This document shows positions 1 to 10,941 of a DNA stretch of 64,000 bases, piece after piece (position 1 is the stretch's first letter; each line of letters opens with the position of its first letter). The notes below the pieces were generated by a model. That model was given only the letters and a program-made list of their open reading frames with translations. It was not told where the DNA came from and searched no databases. Origin of the DNA: Symsagittifera roscoffensis (lineage: Eukaryota; Xenacoelomorpha; Acoela; Convolutidae). Location of the stretch: assembly GCF_963678635.1 (NCBI RefSeq), contig NC_087069.1:4106166-4170165 (forward strand), read 5' to 3'. Made by a program: the position numbers and the translations under genes.

Positions 1-526
1 CAGTTCTCAACAAACATAAAATCTCCCAAGACTTGGGCGAGTTCTTTGAACTCGTTCAAAGTATAGTTGACATAGGCAATTTGCTTCAAGACTTCGTTTT
101 CCTTTGCAGTGAAGAGTCGAATCTGAATGGAGGGTGGCTTGTTCCTACTGTACTTCTTGATTGTGACACATACCGTTATCTTCTTGTATGTTGCTACGTC
201 ATACACCGTATGACAGATCGCAAGTTCCTGCTCCATGGTTGAATCTTTGTCAGAATAGGGTTCCAATACAAGAACGAGTCCAAGGTTTTCAGCATCGTGA
301 ATAACAGTATTCCGTATTGCTGATAACCTTTCCCCCTCTTTTTCACCAAGATATACTTGCTGGGTTTTTTCGATTTGTGCCGATTCTTTTTTCTTTAGCA
401 ATTGGAAGCAAGGTTCAAAGTAAATTTTTCCGTTGTAGGGTTTTTGGGACCAAAAAAAATCTCCCAATTTTTTTGTGGTTCTTATCAAATTCAATATAGT
501 TGGGAAGGATATCTTTTCGTGAATAC
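1..526 (-). pseudogene. Broken copy of small minus-strand gene, cut by window edge
   Basis: Same gene as at 1244-1783. Reading leftwards from about 526 the protein sequence is recognisable, but an extra A in the poly-A run near 451-458 (eight A against seven in the other copy) shifts the frame, and the C-terminal end lies beyond position 1. The extra base sits in a homopolymer, so a sequencing error is possible. Function unknown; see the intact copy. Confidence 0.7.
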
Positions 527-1027
527 ATTTTTGATTTGAGACTCAGAGTCAACTGATCAGTAGTAGATATTTCAAAATAATGATATTTGTAAATATATGA
601 AAAGTTTAAATGATAAGTAAATGTTGATGACTCACTGTACCTTCCAAATAAGGTAATATTACCTTATATGGAATAATGAGTAGGTGATGATCCAAATATG
701 GAACTTGCGTAGGTGATTGAATTTTTATATAGGCAATTCAATGTAGATAAAAAATCACTTTCAACAAGTAATCGGTGATGGCATCTGCTATGTGTCAAGC
801 ATATCCCTGTTTTATTCGGACTAAAATGCAAAATCTCTTTTTATCTCTGTCTCAGAAAAATTTTATGAAAATTTCATTGTCACCCAAGACTACTGTGTAT
901 CTAACCATTCATCATTCTGCCCACTGGAAATTTGCAAATTTCACTTAGTATTAATCGGATCATCGCTTGATCAAATTTTGCAAAGATCAGAAAAATATGT
1001 TTTTACTTGTTACTATATCTATACTTT
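1..1027. repeat. Tandem duplication, copy 1 (partial)
   Basis: This stretch matches 1257-2281 base for base apart from scattered substitutions and short indels; the offset is about 1,256 bp. Identity ends abruptly after the shared phrase near 1027 (copy 1) and 2281 (copy 2). The left end is outside the window. It carries the broken copy of the small minus-strand gene and its right-hand flank. Confidence 0.9.
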
Positions 1028-1243
1028 GGTAAATTTTGAGATTCCAAAACTGTAAAAGAAAATCTCTGGGACTTTTCTTGTAACACGATATGAAAAAGTC
1101 CCCATCTATTTTGAAGTTTTGAAACAAGATTTCTGGAAAAATCAATGTTCCAACTCATACTGCTCAGCTCAAAGAAACTTTAAAAAATGATTCAAGAAGG
1201 TGAATATTTGAACTAAATAACTATAACACAACACTCAACAAAA

Positions 1244-1783
1244 TTATTGAACATTACAGTTCTCAACAAACATAAAATCTCCCAAGACTTGGGCGAGTTC
1301 TTTGAACTCGTTCAAAGTATAGTTGACATAGGCAATTTGCTTCAAGACTTCGTTTTCCTTTGCAGTGAAGAGTCGAATCTGAATGGAGGGTGGCTTGTTC
1401 ATACTGTACTTCTTGATTGTGACACATACCATTCTCTTCTTGTATGTTGCTACGTCATACACCGTATGACAGATCGCAAGTTCCTGCTCCATGGTTGAAT
1501 CTTTGTCAGAATAGGGTTCCAATACAGGAACGAGTCCAAGGTTTTCAGCATCGTGAATAACAGTATTCCGTATTGCTGATAACCTTTCCCCCTCTTTTTC
1601 ACCAAGATTTACTTGCTGGGTTTTTTCAATTTGTGCCGATTCTTTTTTCTTTAGCAATTGGAAGCAAGGTTCAAAGTAAATTTTTCCGTTGTAGGGTTTT
1701 TGGGACCAAAAAAATCTCCCAATTCTTTTGTGATTCTTAGCAAATTCAATATAGTTGGGAAGGATATCTTTTCGTGAATACAT
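1244..1783 (-). CDS. Small unrecognised protein with possible PC4-like C-terminal fold
   Basis: An open frame of 179 codons from the ATG at 1783 (protein starts MYSRKDILPNY) to TAA at 1244; the frame is also open upstream, but only from a TTG. The protein is basic and hydrophilic, with no signal peptide or membrane segment. The last 60 residues (CVTIKKY..., then VNYTLNEFKELAQVL) have the rhythm of PC4-type single-strand-binding domains: a beta strand with IKKY, then the T/L-x-x-E-F-x-x-L helix. That resemblance is by eye and weak. A broken tandem copy lies at 1-526. Proteins of this kind would suit a DNA-replicating mobile element, and decayed DNA polymerase genes begin 3.8 kb to the right, but no link is shown. 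It could also be an unrelated lineage-specific gene. Confidence 0.5.
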   Translation of the reverse strand: MYSRKDILPNYIEFAKNHKRIGRFFWSQKPYNGKIYFEPCFQLLKKKESAQIEKTQQVNLGEKEGERLSAIRNTVIHDAENLGLVPVLEPYSDKDSTMEQELAICHTVYDVATYKKRMVCVTIKKYSMNKPPSIQIRLFTAKENEVLKQIAYVNYTLNEFKELAQVLGDFMFVENCNVQ

Positions 1784-2281
1784 TTTTGATTTGAGACTCA
1801 GAGTCAACTGATCAGTAGTAGATATTTCAAAATAATGATATTTGTAAATATATGAAAATTTTAAATGAAAAGTAAATGTTGATGACTCACTGTACCTTCC
1901 AAATAAGGTATTATTACCTTATATGGAATAATGAGTAGGTGGTGATCCAAATCTGGACATTGCGTAGGTGATTGAATTTTTATATAAGCAATTCAATGTA
2001 GATAAAAATCACTTTCAACAAGTAATCGGTGATGGCATCTGCTATGTGTCAAGCATATCCCACTTTTTATTCGGACTAAAATGCAAAATCTCTTTTTATC
2101 TCTGTCTCAGAAAAATTTCATGAAAATTTCATTGTCACCCAAGACTACTATGTATCTAACCATTCATCATTCTGCCTACTGGAAATTTGCAAATTTCACT
2201 TAGTATTAATCGGATCATCGCTTGATCAAATTTTGCAAAGATCAGAAAAATTTGCTTTGCTTGTTACTGTATCTATACTTT
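1257..2281. repeat. Tandem duplication, copy 2
   Basis: Second copy of the roughly 1.26-kb duplication. The two copies are close enough (a few percent different by eye) that a recent duplication or an unmerged haplotype in the assembly would both explain them. Confidence 0.9.
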
Positions 2282-3583
2282 AAAGAAAGGCAGATTTTAT
2301 TTCAATATTATTTCATCAAGAGGTGAAGTTTTCAATCAATTGAATCGTGCAGTCTAACACAACTTGAAGTGTAAAATACCGGAAATTTAAAATACCCAGT
2401 GTTGCACAGAAACGCCTGCTGCAAAAAAAATTCACAAGATATTATCTCAGTTCTGCTCAGAAGCTTGCGTCCACTCAGACTCTTGGATCAGCTTTTTTGG
2501 AAAGGATTCGAGAAGTTCAAAACTCAAAAAATGATACTGATTTTTTGAAAACTGTTGATTGTTTCATTGATTGTTATGGTCGTGGAAATAGTGAGCGTGT
2601 CAATTTTTCTATTATTAATTGAATATTTGTTTATAAAAATCTTGTCAAAATAGTTTTTATTCAGAATCAAAAGTTTTTTCAACGAGTAAATTTGTAAATT
2701 TCAACACGTGTGCAAAAATTAAATCAAAGTTTTTTCGCAAGATGCTAATTTTGATTTCATTTTTTCAACAAGTTCGCAAAAATTTAAGTAAACTTTTCAC
2801 AAGATGCAAAAACTGTTTTGGTTTTTTTAACAAATGTGCAAAAATTTTATAAAAAATGTTTGTGTTAATTGCAAGTTTTTCGTGGTTTTTAGGAAAACAA
2901 AAGCAAAAATCTACTTTCTTTCTTCTTATGCACATGCGAAAAACGCAAAAAATTTTTGTAATAAACTTGTTAAAACTTTGCTGGAAATTTTTCACTATTG
3001 ATGACTTTGAGTACTATTCCCTATCCTAATACATTGTTTTTCTGATGTTTTTGATTAACTTACGTGGAAAATATGGATATTTAAAGGATCGAAATCAGAA
3101 CAAAAAAATTTATAAGTTTTAATTTTCAACAGCGCAAGAAAATTTTGTAACAAACTTTTGTAAAATGCGAAAATATAGAATGAAATTTTTCTTATTTAGC
3201 GAGTTTTTCTTTGATTTTTTAACAAGTGTGCCGGAAATATTATAAAAATTTTTTCATGGTGCAAAAATTAATGTAAGCTTTTTAACATGTTTGAAAAAAT
3301 TGTGAACATTTTTTTGTTATGTGTGAAAAAAATGTTGTGAATTTTTTTACAAGATGTTAAAATTGGTTTAAATTTTTTGCCATCTTTACAACAAAACTTT
3401 GTAAAAACCTTAACGAATTGCATAAGTAGTTTCATTTTTAACAAAATTTTTCAACAAATTTTTTAAAAAATTTTCCATTGCAATTTTTTAACAAACTTTT
3501 CTATGACCTCATGTCTTTGTTGCTATCTCTTTAAAATAAAATTACTAAATGCAAAAAAAATAAAAATAAAAAACACAAAACAA
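2282..3583. other. Very AT-rich region without a gene
   Basis: No credible coding region. From about 2680 to 3500 variations on a phrase resembling 'aacaagtgtgcaaaaatt' alternate with T-runs at irregular spacing, which looks like an old, degenerate tandem repeat. An ORF on the minus strand at 2765-2995 falls inside this low-complexity repeat and is not believed. Confidence 0.6.
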
Positions 3584-4093
3584 TCAAAATATTTTCAAAT
3601 TAAAGAGCTGTCGAGCAGCTGAGTTTTCAAAATTTTGCAAGTCCTCGATGGAACGCAAAGCTGGTCTTGCCTCCATTACTGGTGGCTGTCTTGGTTGTTC
3701 GTTGACTGGAGTTCTTGGCTCAGAGAACCCCTCATTCTCTTCGATGGTAATTGGGTTGTCCACAGATCCCTCTTCCCAAGGAAAGAGGAAATCTTCGAAT
3801 GGTTGAGCCACATATCTAGAGTCAGGAGTTTCGGGGTAGTTGATTCCCAAATGCTCAGCCACTTCCTCCATCATTTGCATTTCTCCAAGTTGGTTCTCTT
3901 TCATGGGTACTGGCGTTAAATTATGTTCGTTGAAATCTCCGCGCATCAGCTCCACCATGTGACAGAATTGGATTGGGATGTCCATTCGTGCCAGAAAAAC
4001 TCCACAAACTGTTTCTCGCACTTGGATATCTACTGAATCAGCCGAAAATTCTACCAAGAACATAAGGTTGTTGTTTTGCACTGAGAAGATCAT
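3584..4093 (-). CDS. Unrecognised 169-residue acidic protein
   Basis: Open frame from the ATG at 4093 (MIFSVQNNN) to TGA at 3584. An alternative start three codons upstream would be TTG and was not chosen. The first 55 residues are hydrophobic and beta-like (VDIQVRETV..., PIQFCHMVELM); the rest is acidic and proline-rich with glutamate clusters, probably disordered. The N-terminal part faintly resembles the same PC4-like pattern suggested for the 1244-1783 protein, on the same strand, so the two might belong to one element; this is speculation. No membrane segment or catalytic motif is visible. Coding status is supported only by ORF length and a non-repetitive protein sequence. Confidence 0.45.
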   Translation of the reverse strand: MIFSVQNNNLMFLVEFSADSVDIQVRETVCGVFLARMDIPIQFCHMVELMRGDFNEHNLTPVPMKENQLGEMQMMEEVAEHLGINYPETPDSRYVAQPFEDFLFPWEEGSVDNPITIEENEGFSEPRTPVNEQPRQPPVMEARPALRSIEDLQNFENSAARQLFNLKIF

Positions 4094-5370
4094 TTTGGGC
4101 AAAAAGTTGCGAGGGAAGTTGAATGAGTAAAAGGTTCAGATTAAAAACAAGTTTCACAGTTGCGAGAGAAGTAGTTGTCGATGGTTAAGTTGAAATTAAA
4201 ATATTTTGAGCTGAGAGAGGAGGTAGTTGACGGTAGTTAAGTTGAAAATAAAATGATTTTAAGTAAAGAGAAAGGGGTACCATCATGGTTTTTCCTTATT
4301 TGGATTGTGGTCGTGCCCACACCGATTTCAGTTTCCTTTTATGGATTTCTTATAGAAAAGTCGTGTCCAATCGGAAACAAAGCTCCATTTTACCCATTGT
4401 TGCTTCCAATCACAAAAATTTTCATTTTTGTTCTAGTTGTCGTATCCAATCAGAGAAAAATTTACCTTTTAAGGACTAAAATCTTCCAAATAATTAAAAA
4501 TATAGACAAAAGCAATTGCCAAAATTAAATGACGAAAAGTTGTTTGCTGTAAAATAAGAAATATTGTCGATATAAGAAACAAAAGAAGAAAAATTAATAA
4601 AAGTAGCATCTCTGCAAGTTTCTCATCAAGTTAATTGAATTTTTTGTATATTATCGATAGAAAATTGCTACGTTTTGAGTAGAAATTCAAGTTCTTTTAT
4701 TTTGATGTAAATTTGAGAGGATTACTCAAACTTGATGAATTTTTCAAAGCAAATCTTTTGAAATCTGATTCCAAACCTGATCATGCAAGAGTTTGAACTT
4801 TGAAAATTTTTAAAGAAAAGGAGGAAAAAAGAATTTTGCTGGGGAGTTTTGACAAATTTGGGAGTTGGTTAGGGAGTAAAAAGAGTCTTTGAAAATTATC
4901 GTACGACTTTTTCATTAACTTCAAAATTTCTAAATAAAACAAAATTTCTTTTCTAGTCAGGTGTAACTCAGCAGTAAGTTTATAGCTTTGATACGCAATA
5001 TATGAATCAAAAGTAAACTCTTTGATTGGGTAAGTGTCCTTAAAGAGTCCTTTACTTAGTCGGAGAACTCTATTTTTTTGACAAGCTAAACGTCCAAAAA
5101 ATTGTGAAAAAAGTAAGAATCTACATATATTTCATCAAAAAGGAAATCACACGGAATCTTTTCTTTTTCTTGTAGAGTAACTCGAGGAAGTTCAAGTGTT
5201 TTGAACTGACATTTTTCAAAAATGAACTTTTTTGATCCAAAGTTAAGTCTAGAATCTGCTTAGTTCTGATTGGTTGAAAACTTTTCTGGCAAATTCTAGA
5301 TTTCGCAGGAATGACGGAGGCGATGAAGTCATTACCGTAAAAGGAAAATTGCGTGGGTGGTGACGCCACT
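4094..5370. other. Intergenic, with a short tandem repeat
   Basis: No believable gene. At about 4145-4255 two imperfect copies of a 60-65-bp phrase (gagagaagtagttg... and gagaggaggtagttg..., each ending in 'ttaagttgaaa') stand in tandem. At 5310-5360 a partial, diverged copy of the promoter-like block of the DNA-polymerase units is seen (gaagtcattacc...taaaagg...ttgcgt). ORFs here are AT-driven. Confidence 0.5.
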
Positions 5371-5382
5371 TCTTATCATAGA

Positions 5383-5443
5383 ATGACGTCATTACCATAA
5401 AAGGATAACTGCGTAGGCGATGACGTCATTGTTAGTATAAATA
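5383..5443 (+). promoter_or_regulatory. CRE palindrome plus TATA box, unit 1
   Basis: TGACGTCA (the consensus CREB/ATF site) lies at 5421-5428 and TATAAATA at 5436-5443, about 175 bp before the first ATG of the polymerase gene. A near-copy of the CRE block (atgacgtcattacc) begins at 5383. The same order is kept in unit 2. Promoter function is inferred from the motifs and their conservation. Confidence 0.6.
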
Positions 5444-5540
5444 CGCTTATTTTATTGGGTTAAATCATTCATTTTGTTTGAAAACAGTTCATTGAATTTT
5501 ATTTCAAAATTTACAATTCGTTACTTTGCGAAAAGAAAAA

Positions 5541-5597
5541 AGTAAGTATTTCCATTCATTTGGTACTTTAAATTTTTAATCTTGAAACATTTCCAAA
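5541..5597 (+). other. Possible 5'-UTR intron, unit 1
   Basis: A strong donor (AAAAA|GTAAGTATT) follows the TATA box by about 100 bp, and an AG (ttccaaag) lies about 57 bp on, shortly before the ATG at 5617. Unit 2 keeps both. The acceptor has a weak polypyrimidine tract, so the exact end is uncertain. Confidence 0.4.
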
Positions 5598-5616
5598 GTC
5601 CCAATTTTTTTTAATA

Positions 5617-8600
5617 ATGCCTGCCCTTAACCGAAACGAGAAAGTAAAGTGTGGAGAATGTGGAATTATGTATGTTCGCCAGAACGCAGCTCGACATCGA
5701 AAGAGATATGAAAAGACTGAGGAGCATAAGTATCCAAAGTGTCATTTTTATAAAAAGATCAAAGAGGAGATGGATTATCATGTTGCAAAGAAGCATGCTC
5801 AACCAAGTTCGAAGAAGTCGACAGTTTGTCGTTCTTGCGAACAATAGTTCCCAAGTTGCTACTCTCTCCAACAACATCGGAGAAAGGAACACGGAACTAA
5901 GCAACGGAAACCCAGTGACACTATAGATGACTTGAACAAGATTGTGGAGTAAGAAAGGGAAGATGGTGAAAAACTAAAGAAGGAACTTAGTTCTATTCAA
6001 CATTTTCTGGTGGATACGGAGGTGAAAATTGGACGACATAAGGTATTTAACTTCCGAATGTCCAAGATAGATACTAAAATAATCAACGAGAAACATGAAG
6101 AAGTCTTTAACAAGCTCAATTCTGCTGCTCAAATCAACATTGCTCTGGGTTTTGTTCTTCGAAAAATTGAGACTGGTGAATATCGGTATTTCTACGCCCA
6201 TAAAATCAATACTTTAATTCAATAATCTAATTTGCTCTGTACTAAAGCAGAGTTGATTACAATCCAAGGAAAAGTGGAAAAAATTGATATTGTGGAGCAA
6301 TGTACCCAAAAACGCCAGAACACAAAATGGAGATTCAAGTTGATTACTAACGTTACAATTTTTGCTGCCTTGCTGAAAAATATCCCAATGGGATGTTCAG
6401 ACTCTGTCTTACGCGAACCTCTAATGAAAAACCATTCTGTTAACTGTCTTTTGTCTAATAAAGACAAGGAACCTTACAAAGATCATTTGTGTCTTTTCCG
6501 CGCATTGGCAATGTACATGAACGGACACAAGGATCTCGACTCTCACACTTCCAAATACTTTACAGAATTTATATCAAAATCTGTTTATGGTCCTAAAAAT
6601 GTTTGGGAGTTTCTCAAGAAGACTTAACTGTTGTCGAAGAAATTGTGCAAAGAAACTTCTTTATATACGATTTCGATATCCAAGAAGGAGAATATGTAGG
6701 ACAACTAGCTCGACGTGGTATCGGAAGACTTGATAAAACAGTTAAACTCCTGAAATTTAACAATCATATCATTCATACAAGTGCTTTCGATGCCCTAGCT
6801 AAAGCCAGCTTTTTACACAAATCAGACCACTTCAATCAGCATCTCCTGAGATGCAAGGACCGAATGAGACATATTTACCCAAAGAACGTGTATGAGCTTC
6901 GAGAAACCTTGTTTGAAAAGCTAGAAGGATTCAATCTTTCAGTTTCTGAAGATAACAAAATTTTTCAATAACCTAGCATTTTTCGATTTTGAGTCAATTT
7001 CTGTTCCTACAGAGGAATTAAAAGAAAGACAAACTACAACCTGGATTGGAAAACCTGTTCCAATTTCAGTCTTTATATAATGGAATCTGATCGATGAACC
7101 CATCTGTTTGTACAACAAGGATCCACAGAACTTGATAATTGATTTTGTAGGCAACCTCGAACTGTTGGCTGAAAAGAGTAAGCTGGAGAAGAGAACAAAA
7201 ATTCAAGATACTGAAGTAACTATCAATGAAAGAATGGAAAAGATCTTTGATCAGCTAAACGAGCGAAGTAAAACTTTTTCAAGCATCAAATTTGAGTACG
7301 AAAACGAATGCATTGAAGATTCGGAAGAAGCACATTTGTCAAGAGAATTCTTACGAGTTCAGAAAAATCAGCTCATCGATTTAAAACAGCAATTGGAGAG
7401 ATATTTAAATACTTTACCTGTTTTTGGATTAATAGTGGTGGATATGATTTGAATTTGATCAAGTCCTCCCTAATCCCCTATTTGATTCGCGATGAAGAAC
7501 AAGAAACATCCGTCATCAAAAAAGCGAATAACTCTAGATCTTTTAAAAACGAAATTATTTTTTTCCTTTGAGTGGTTTGATAACCCAGACAAACTTGAGT
7601 TTCCCGAATTGCCACCGTATGAAGCCTTTTTTAGTAAACTTAGAAACATCAATCCTCTAGACAAAGTTTTCGTCGATTATGAGAAGCTGAGAAAGAGTGG
7701 ACTTGACGAACAACAAGCACTGAAAAAGCTTCAAATCAAGGCTGTGCTTCCATCTGGTATGGATGATTACAATTATTTACAAGAGACTTGGAATAAAATC
7801 GGAATGACAGTGTTCAAAGACTTTATGAAGTGGTACAACAACAAGGATGTAGTTCGAACCCTGGAACAAAATTGATTCAGTTTTATCATAACAAGGGGAT
7901 AGATATGACTGGTAGACCTTCCAATGTTTTCATTCGAAAAGCTGTAGTTGATGAAACATACATCAAAATTTAATCAAATGTTTGTAAATCAATCGTTGGA
8001 ATTGATGCAAGCCAGCTTTACCCTTTCTCAATGTGTGAAGATATGCCAACAGGACTGTACACGAGATGGGAGTTTGACACTGATATGCAAAAATTTAAAA
8101 CTAGACGCAATCGAACTCGCAACTTTGAGAACATGGTCATGTTTTTCTGTCAGGAAACAAGACCAGAATGTAAAATTTCACATCTGGAAAACAGAAAAAA
8201 AAATCGACTGTTTTAAAGTGGACGGTTTTTGTGATCACTATAATACAGTGTTTGAAGCAATGGGATGTTATTACCACTTATGCTCTTGCCAAGAAGCTCG
8301 TCCCTCCTTGACAGATCAGCATATTGAGTGTTGAAACAAGTGAAGAGAAAGATTGATGATATCAGACGAGAGTACATAGAAGAGATAGAAAACAAAGTTG
8401 AAGAAATGTGGGAGTGTGAGTGGTGGGAAAGTTTCAAAGCCAATAACAAGATCAAAAATTATGTCAGAATCAACTTTCCTTACAAAAAACCTCTTTCTAC
8501 AGACTCCCTTCTAGCAATTAAAAAGATGGATCTCTTGTTGGCCATGTTCAGTGCAATTTATTTGTTCCAGATGAACTAAAATCAAAATTTGCAAGTTTTT

Positions 8601-9724
8601 TTCCAATTTTCAAATTTACTGAGGTTGGAAGAATTTATATTGGAGATCACAGGGATAACTATGCAATCGAGAACGAAAAATTAAAACATCCTCAGAGAAT
8701 GCTGATATCTAGTTTCGAGCTAGAAAATGGAACAGTTATAACTCCTCTGTTGAATTTTTATATAAAACTCGGCTTGAAGTGCACCAAAACTTACCCTTTT
8801 GTTCAATATTCTCCTCGCTATTGTTTCACTAGTTTTGTTCAATCAGTGGTTGATGCTAGAAGAGAAGGAGATGAAAACCTTTTGTCGGGAGTTGTAGCAG
8901 AAATTATGAAGCTTTTAGGCAACTCCGCGTATGGATATGAGATCATGGATAGATCCAGACATACAACCACAAAAAATCTAAAAGATGAAAAAACTCATTA
9001 ACCAGTAAACGAGCCGTTGTTCAAACTATTAATTACAGTTGAAAAAGACTTGTATGAGGTGGAGTTGTTAAAAGCAACTATTGAGCACCGAGAACGCATC
9101 ATTGTTGGATTCTTCATACTGCAGTATGCAAAACTGAGAATTTTGGAACTCTACTATAACTTCTTTGACAAGTTCTGTGATGTAAGCAATTTTGAATAGT
9201 TAGAGATCGATACAGACTCGCTTTACTTAGCTCTTGCAGAAAAAAATTTATACGAGTGTATCCAACCAGATATGAGAGCTGCTTGAGGAAAAATAAGGGA
9301 AAATGACTGCAGAGACCTTTCAAGGCGGATGCAAAATCTAATTTCTTCCCTCGAACGTGTTGCAGTACGCATAACAAGAATGATAAGCGGGAGCCGGGAT
9401 TTTTCAAACTGGAATTCAGATGCACAGAAATGCTATGTTTATGTAGCGAAACTTATTGCTGCTTTGACAACAAAACAGATAAATTCAAATTTAGAAGCAA
9501 AGAACTTAATAAAGCGAAGTCTCGAAGATTCTGGAGATCGACCCATGTCAAAGTATAGGAGAGTGCTCGATGAAGCAATCAACCTAACATCTACAAATAG
9601 AGGATTCAGAACTATAAATCATATGTTAGCCGCATATGAGCAAACAAAGAAAGGATTTATTTGTTTTTATCCAAAAAGACAAGTCCAAGATGATGGAATT
9701 CATGCAAAACCAATAAACTTATAA
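5617..9724 (+). pseudogene. Zinc-finger plus family B (DNA_pol_B_2 type) DNA polymerase, decayed copy 1
   Basis: A gene of about 1,370 codons broken by many stops and frameshifts. Order seen: zinc fingers (KCGECGIMYVRQNAARHRKR; CHFYKK...HVAKKH; FPSCYSLQQHRRKEH), a spacer region, Exo I (LAFFDFES, about 6972-7000), Exo II (GGYDLNLI, about 7435-7460, after a frameshift), motif A (DASQLYPFSM, about 8003-8032), a segment with CYYHLCSCQEARPSLT (8267-8310), motif B (KLLGNSAYGYEIM), motif C (DTDSLYLA, about 9211), then HNKNDKREPGFFKLEF. These are the signatures of protein-primed polymerases as in Maverick/Polinton-like and linear-plasmid elements. Exo III is deleted near 7545. In-frame TAG codons at 5845-5847 and 9197-9199 recur in unit 2. 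Inactive as sequenced. Confidence 0.85.
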
Positions 9725-10685
9725 GAACTGATGCAATGTAATGAGTTCATAACAAGTGATGCAATGTATTAAAATTTTGTACGATGCAGTGTTTTGTTGG
9801 TATTTTTTCACAAAGTTGCCGTAAGTTTCAAATATGATACAGTGAGTTATATACTTTGTTTTCAATTTATTTTTTTTCTCTGAAAAATTTGACTTTTTTG
9901 ACGTTTCAGTAGGTTTCAGAACAGATTCAGATAGATAGAAAGTAAATTTTCATTATTGTTGATAAATATTCCAAGTTTTTGCCCAAAAACTCTTACCATT
10001 GACTTACCATGTATCAAAAGTCTAATTAGCAGACCTTCGTCCCACAATTGACACATTATTAAAAGTTAATTGTTCCCAATTAGATAACGCGCGCCGAGAT
10101 TTTTGTGAAAAAACTAAACATTTCTACACAAACTTAAAAAAATGCCACTTTTCTTACCATTATCCTACCATCACACAAACCATAAAACCTTACCATCGGT
10201 ATTTCCTACCTTAATGCATTGTAGACTCTATTCCCTATCTTAATACATAGCATGGCAGACTGGAAATCTATAACGTATCTTGATAGTTGGGGTCTGCTAT
10301 GCTCATCCCCCTGATCAGCCTCAACATCTACTACTGTCTTGATATCAAAGAAAGCCCAATAAAAATAAACCTAATTGCATAAATATCTCCAAAGCAAAAC
10401 TGTCCCGCAGTTATTCGATCCCCAGTTCAGGCCGTCGGTGTACACTCACTAAAAACAAACACTTTTTCAAATCCACCATTCAGAAAACTCACCTAAAAGA
10501 GCTTTGCGAGAAAATCAGGAGGCAAAACTTCGCTAGCAAAAAACCTAGCTCTATCGTTTAAGATACAAAATTGAAATTCTAGCTCTAGCTTATAAGATGA
10601 TTTAATTTTGTGATTGGTGAACGCAAAAAAGCCGACAAGAATTTACGACCATGTTATTCAAGCTTCATGACAAAAAAATCAATAT
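9725..10685. other. 3' flank of unit 1
   Basis: Non-coding. It starts with four spaced copies of a 'gatgcaatgt'-like phrase (9731-9850), followed by 'ttaccat' repeats near 9996-10200 and a sequence repeated at 15470-15936 in unit 2. The last 75 bp (10611-10685) reappear inverted at 16437-16515. Confidence 0.6.
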
Positions 10686-10701
10686 CTTATTATAGAAGGA
10701 C

Positions 10702-10757
10702 GTCGTTAACATAAAAGGATAACTGCGTAGGCAATGACGTCATTGTTAGTATAAAAA
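10702..10757 (+). promoter_or_regulatory. CRE palindrome plus TATA box, unit 2
   Basis: TGACGTCA at 10735-10742 and TATAAAAA at 10750-10757, in the same spacing as in unit 1. The upstream 'gacgtcgttaacataaaagg' block corresponds to the 5383 block with two substitutions, so here only the second CRE is intact. Confidence 0.55.
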
Positions 10758-10941
10758 CGCTTATTTTATTGAGTTAAATCATTCATTTTGTTTGTCAATC
10801 AGAAACAGTTCATTGAATTTTTTTTCAAATTTTACAATTCGTTACTTCGCGAAAAGAAAAAAGTAAGTATTTCCATTCATTTGGTACTTTAAATTTTTTT
10901 TTAATCTTGAAACATTTCCAAAGTCCCAATTTTTTTTAATA

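Larger units (their letters stand above)
5371..10685. repeat. DNA-polymerase unit 1 of a two-unit tandem array
   Basis: Head-to-tail repeat: 5371-10685 and 10686-15936 align along their whole length, including the promoter-like block, 5' intron-like sequence, polymerase gene, 3' flank with 'gatgcaatgta' repeats and a final 300 bp containing 'gattggtgaacgc'. Junctions are sharp at 'cttat-atagaa-gacgtc'. The copies carry different private deletions: unit 1 lacks the Exo III region, unit 2 lacks most of the motif A region. Confidence 0.9.

Noticed and set aside
4253-4528. Hydrophobic plus-strand ORFs that look like membrane proteins
   Set aside because: T-rich sequence yields hydrophobic residues by composition; no start context or homology.
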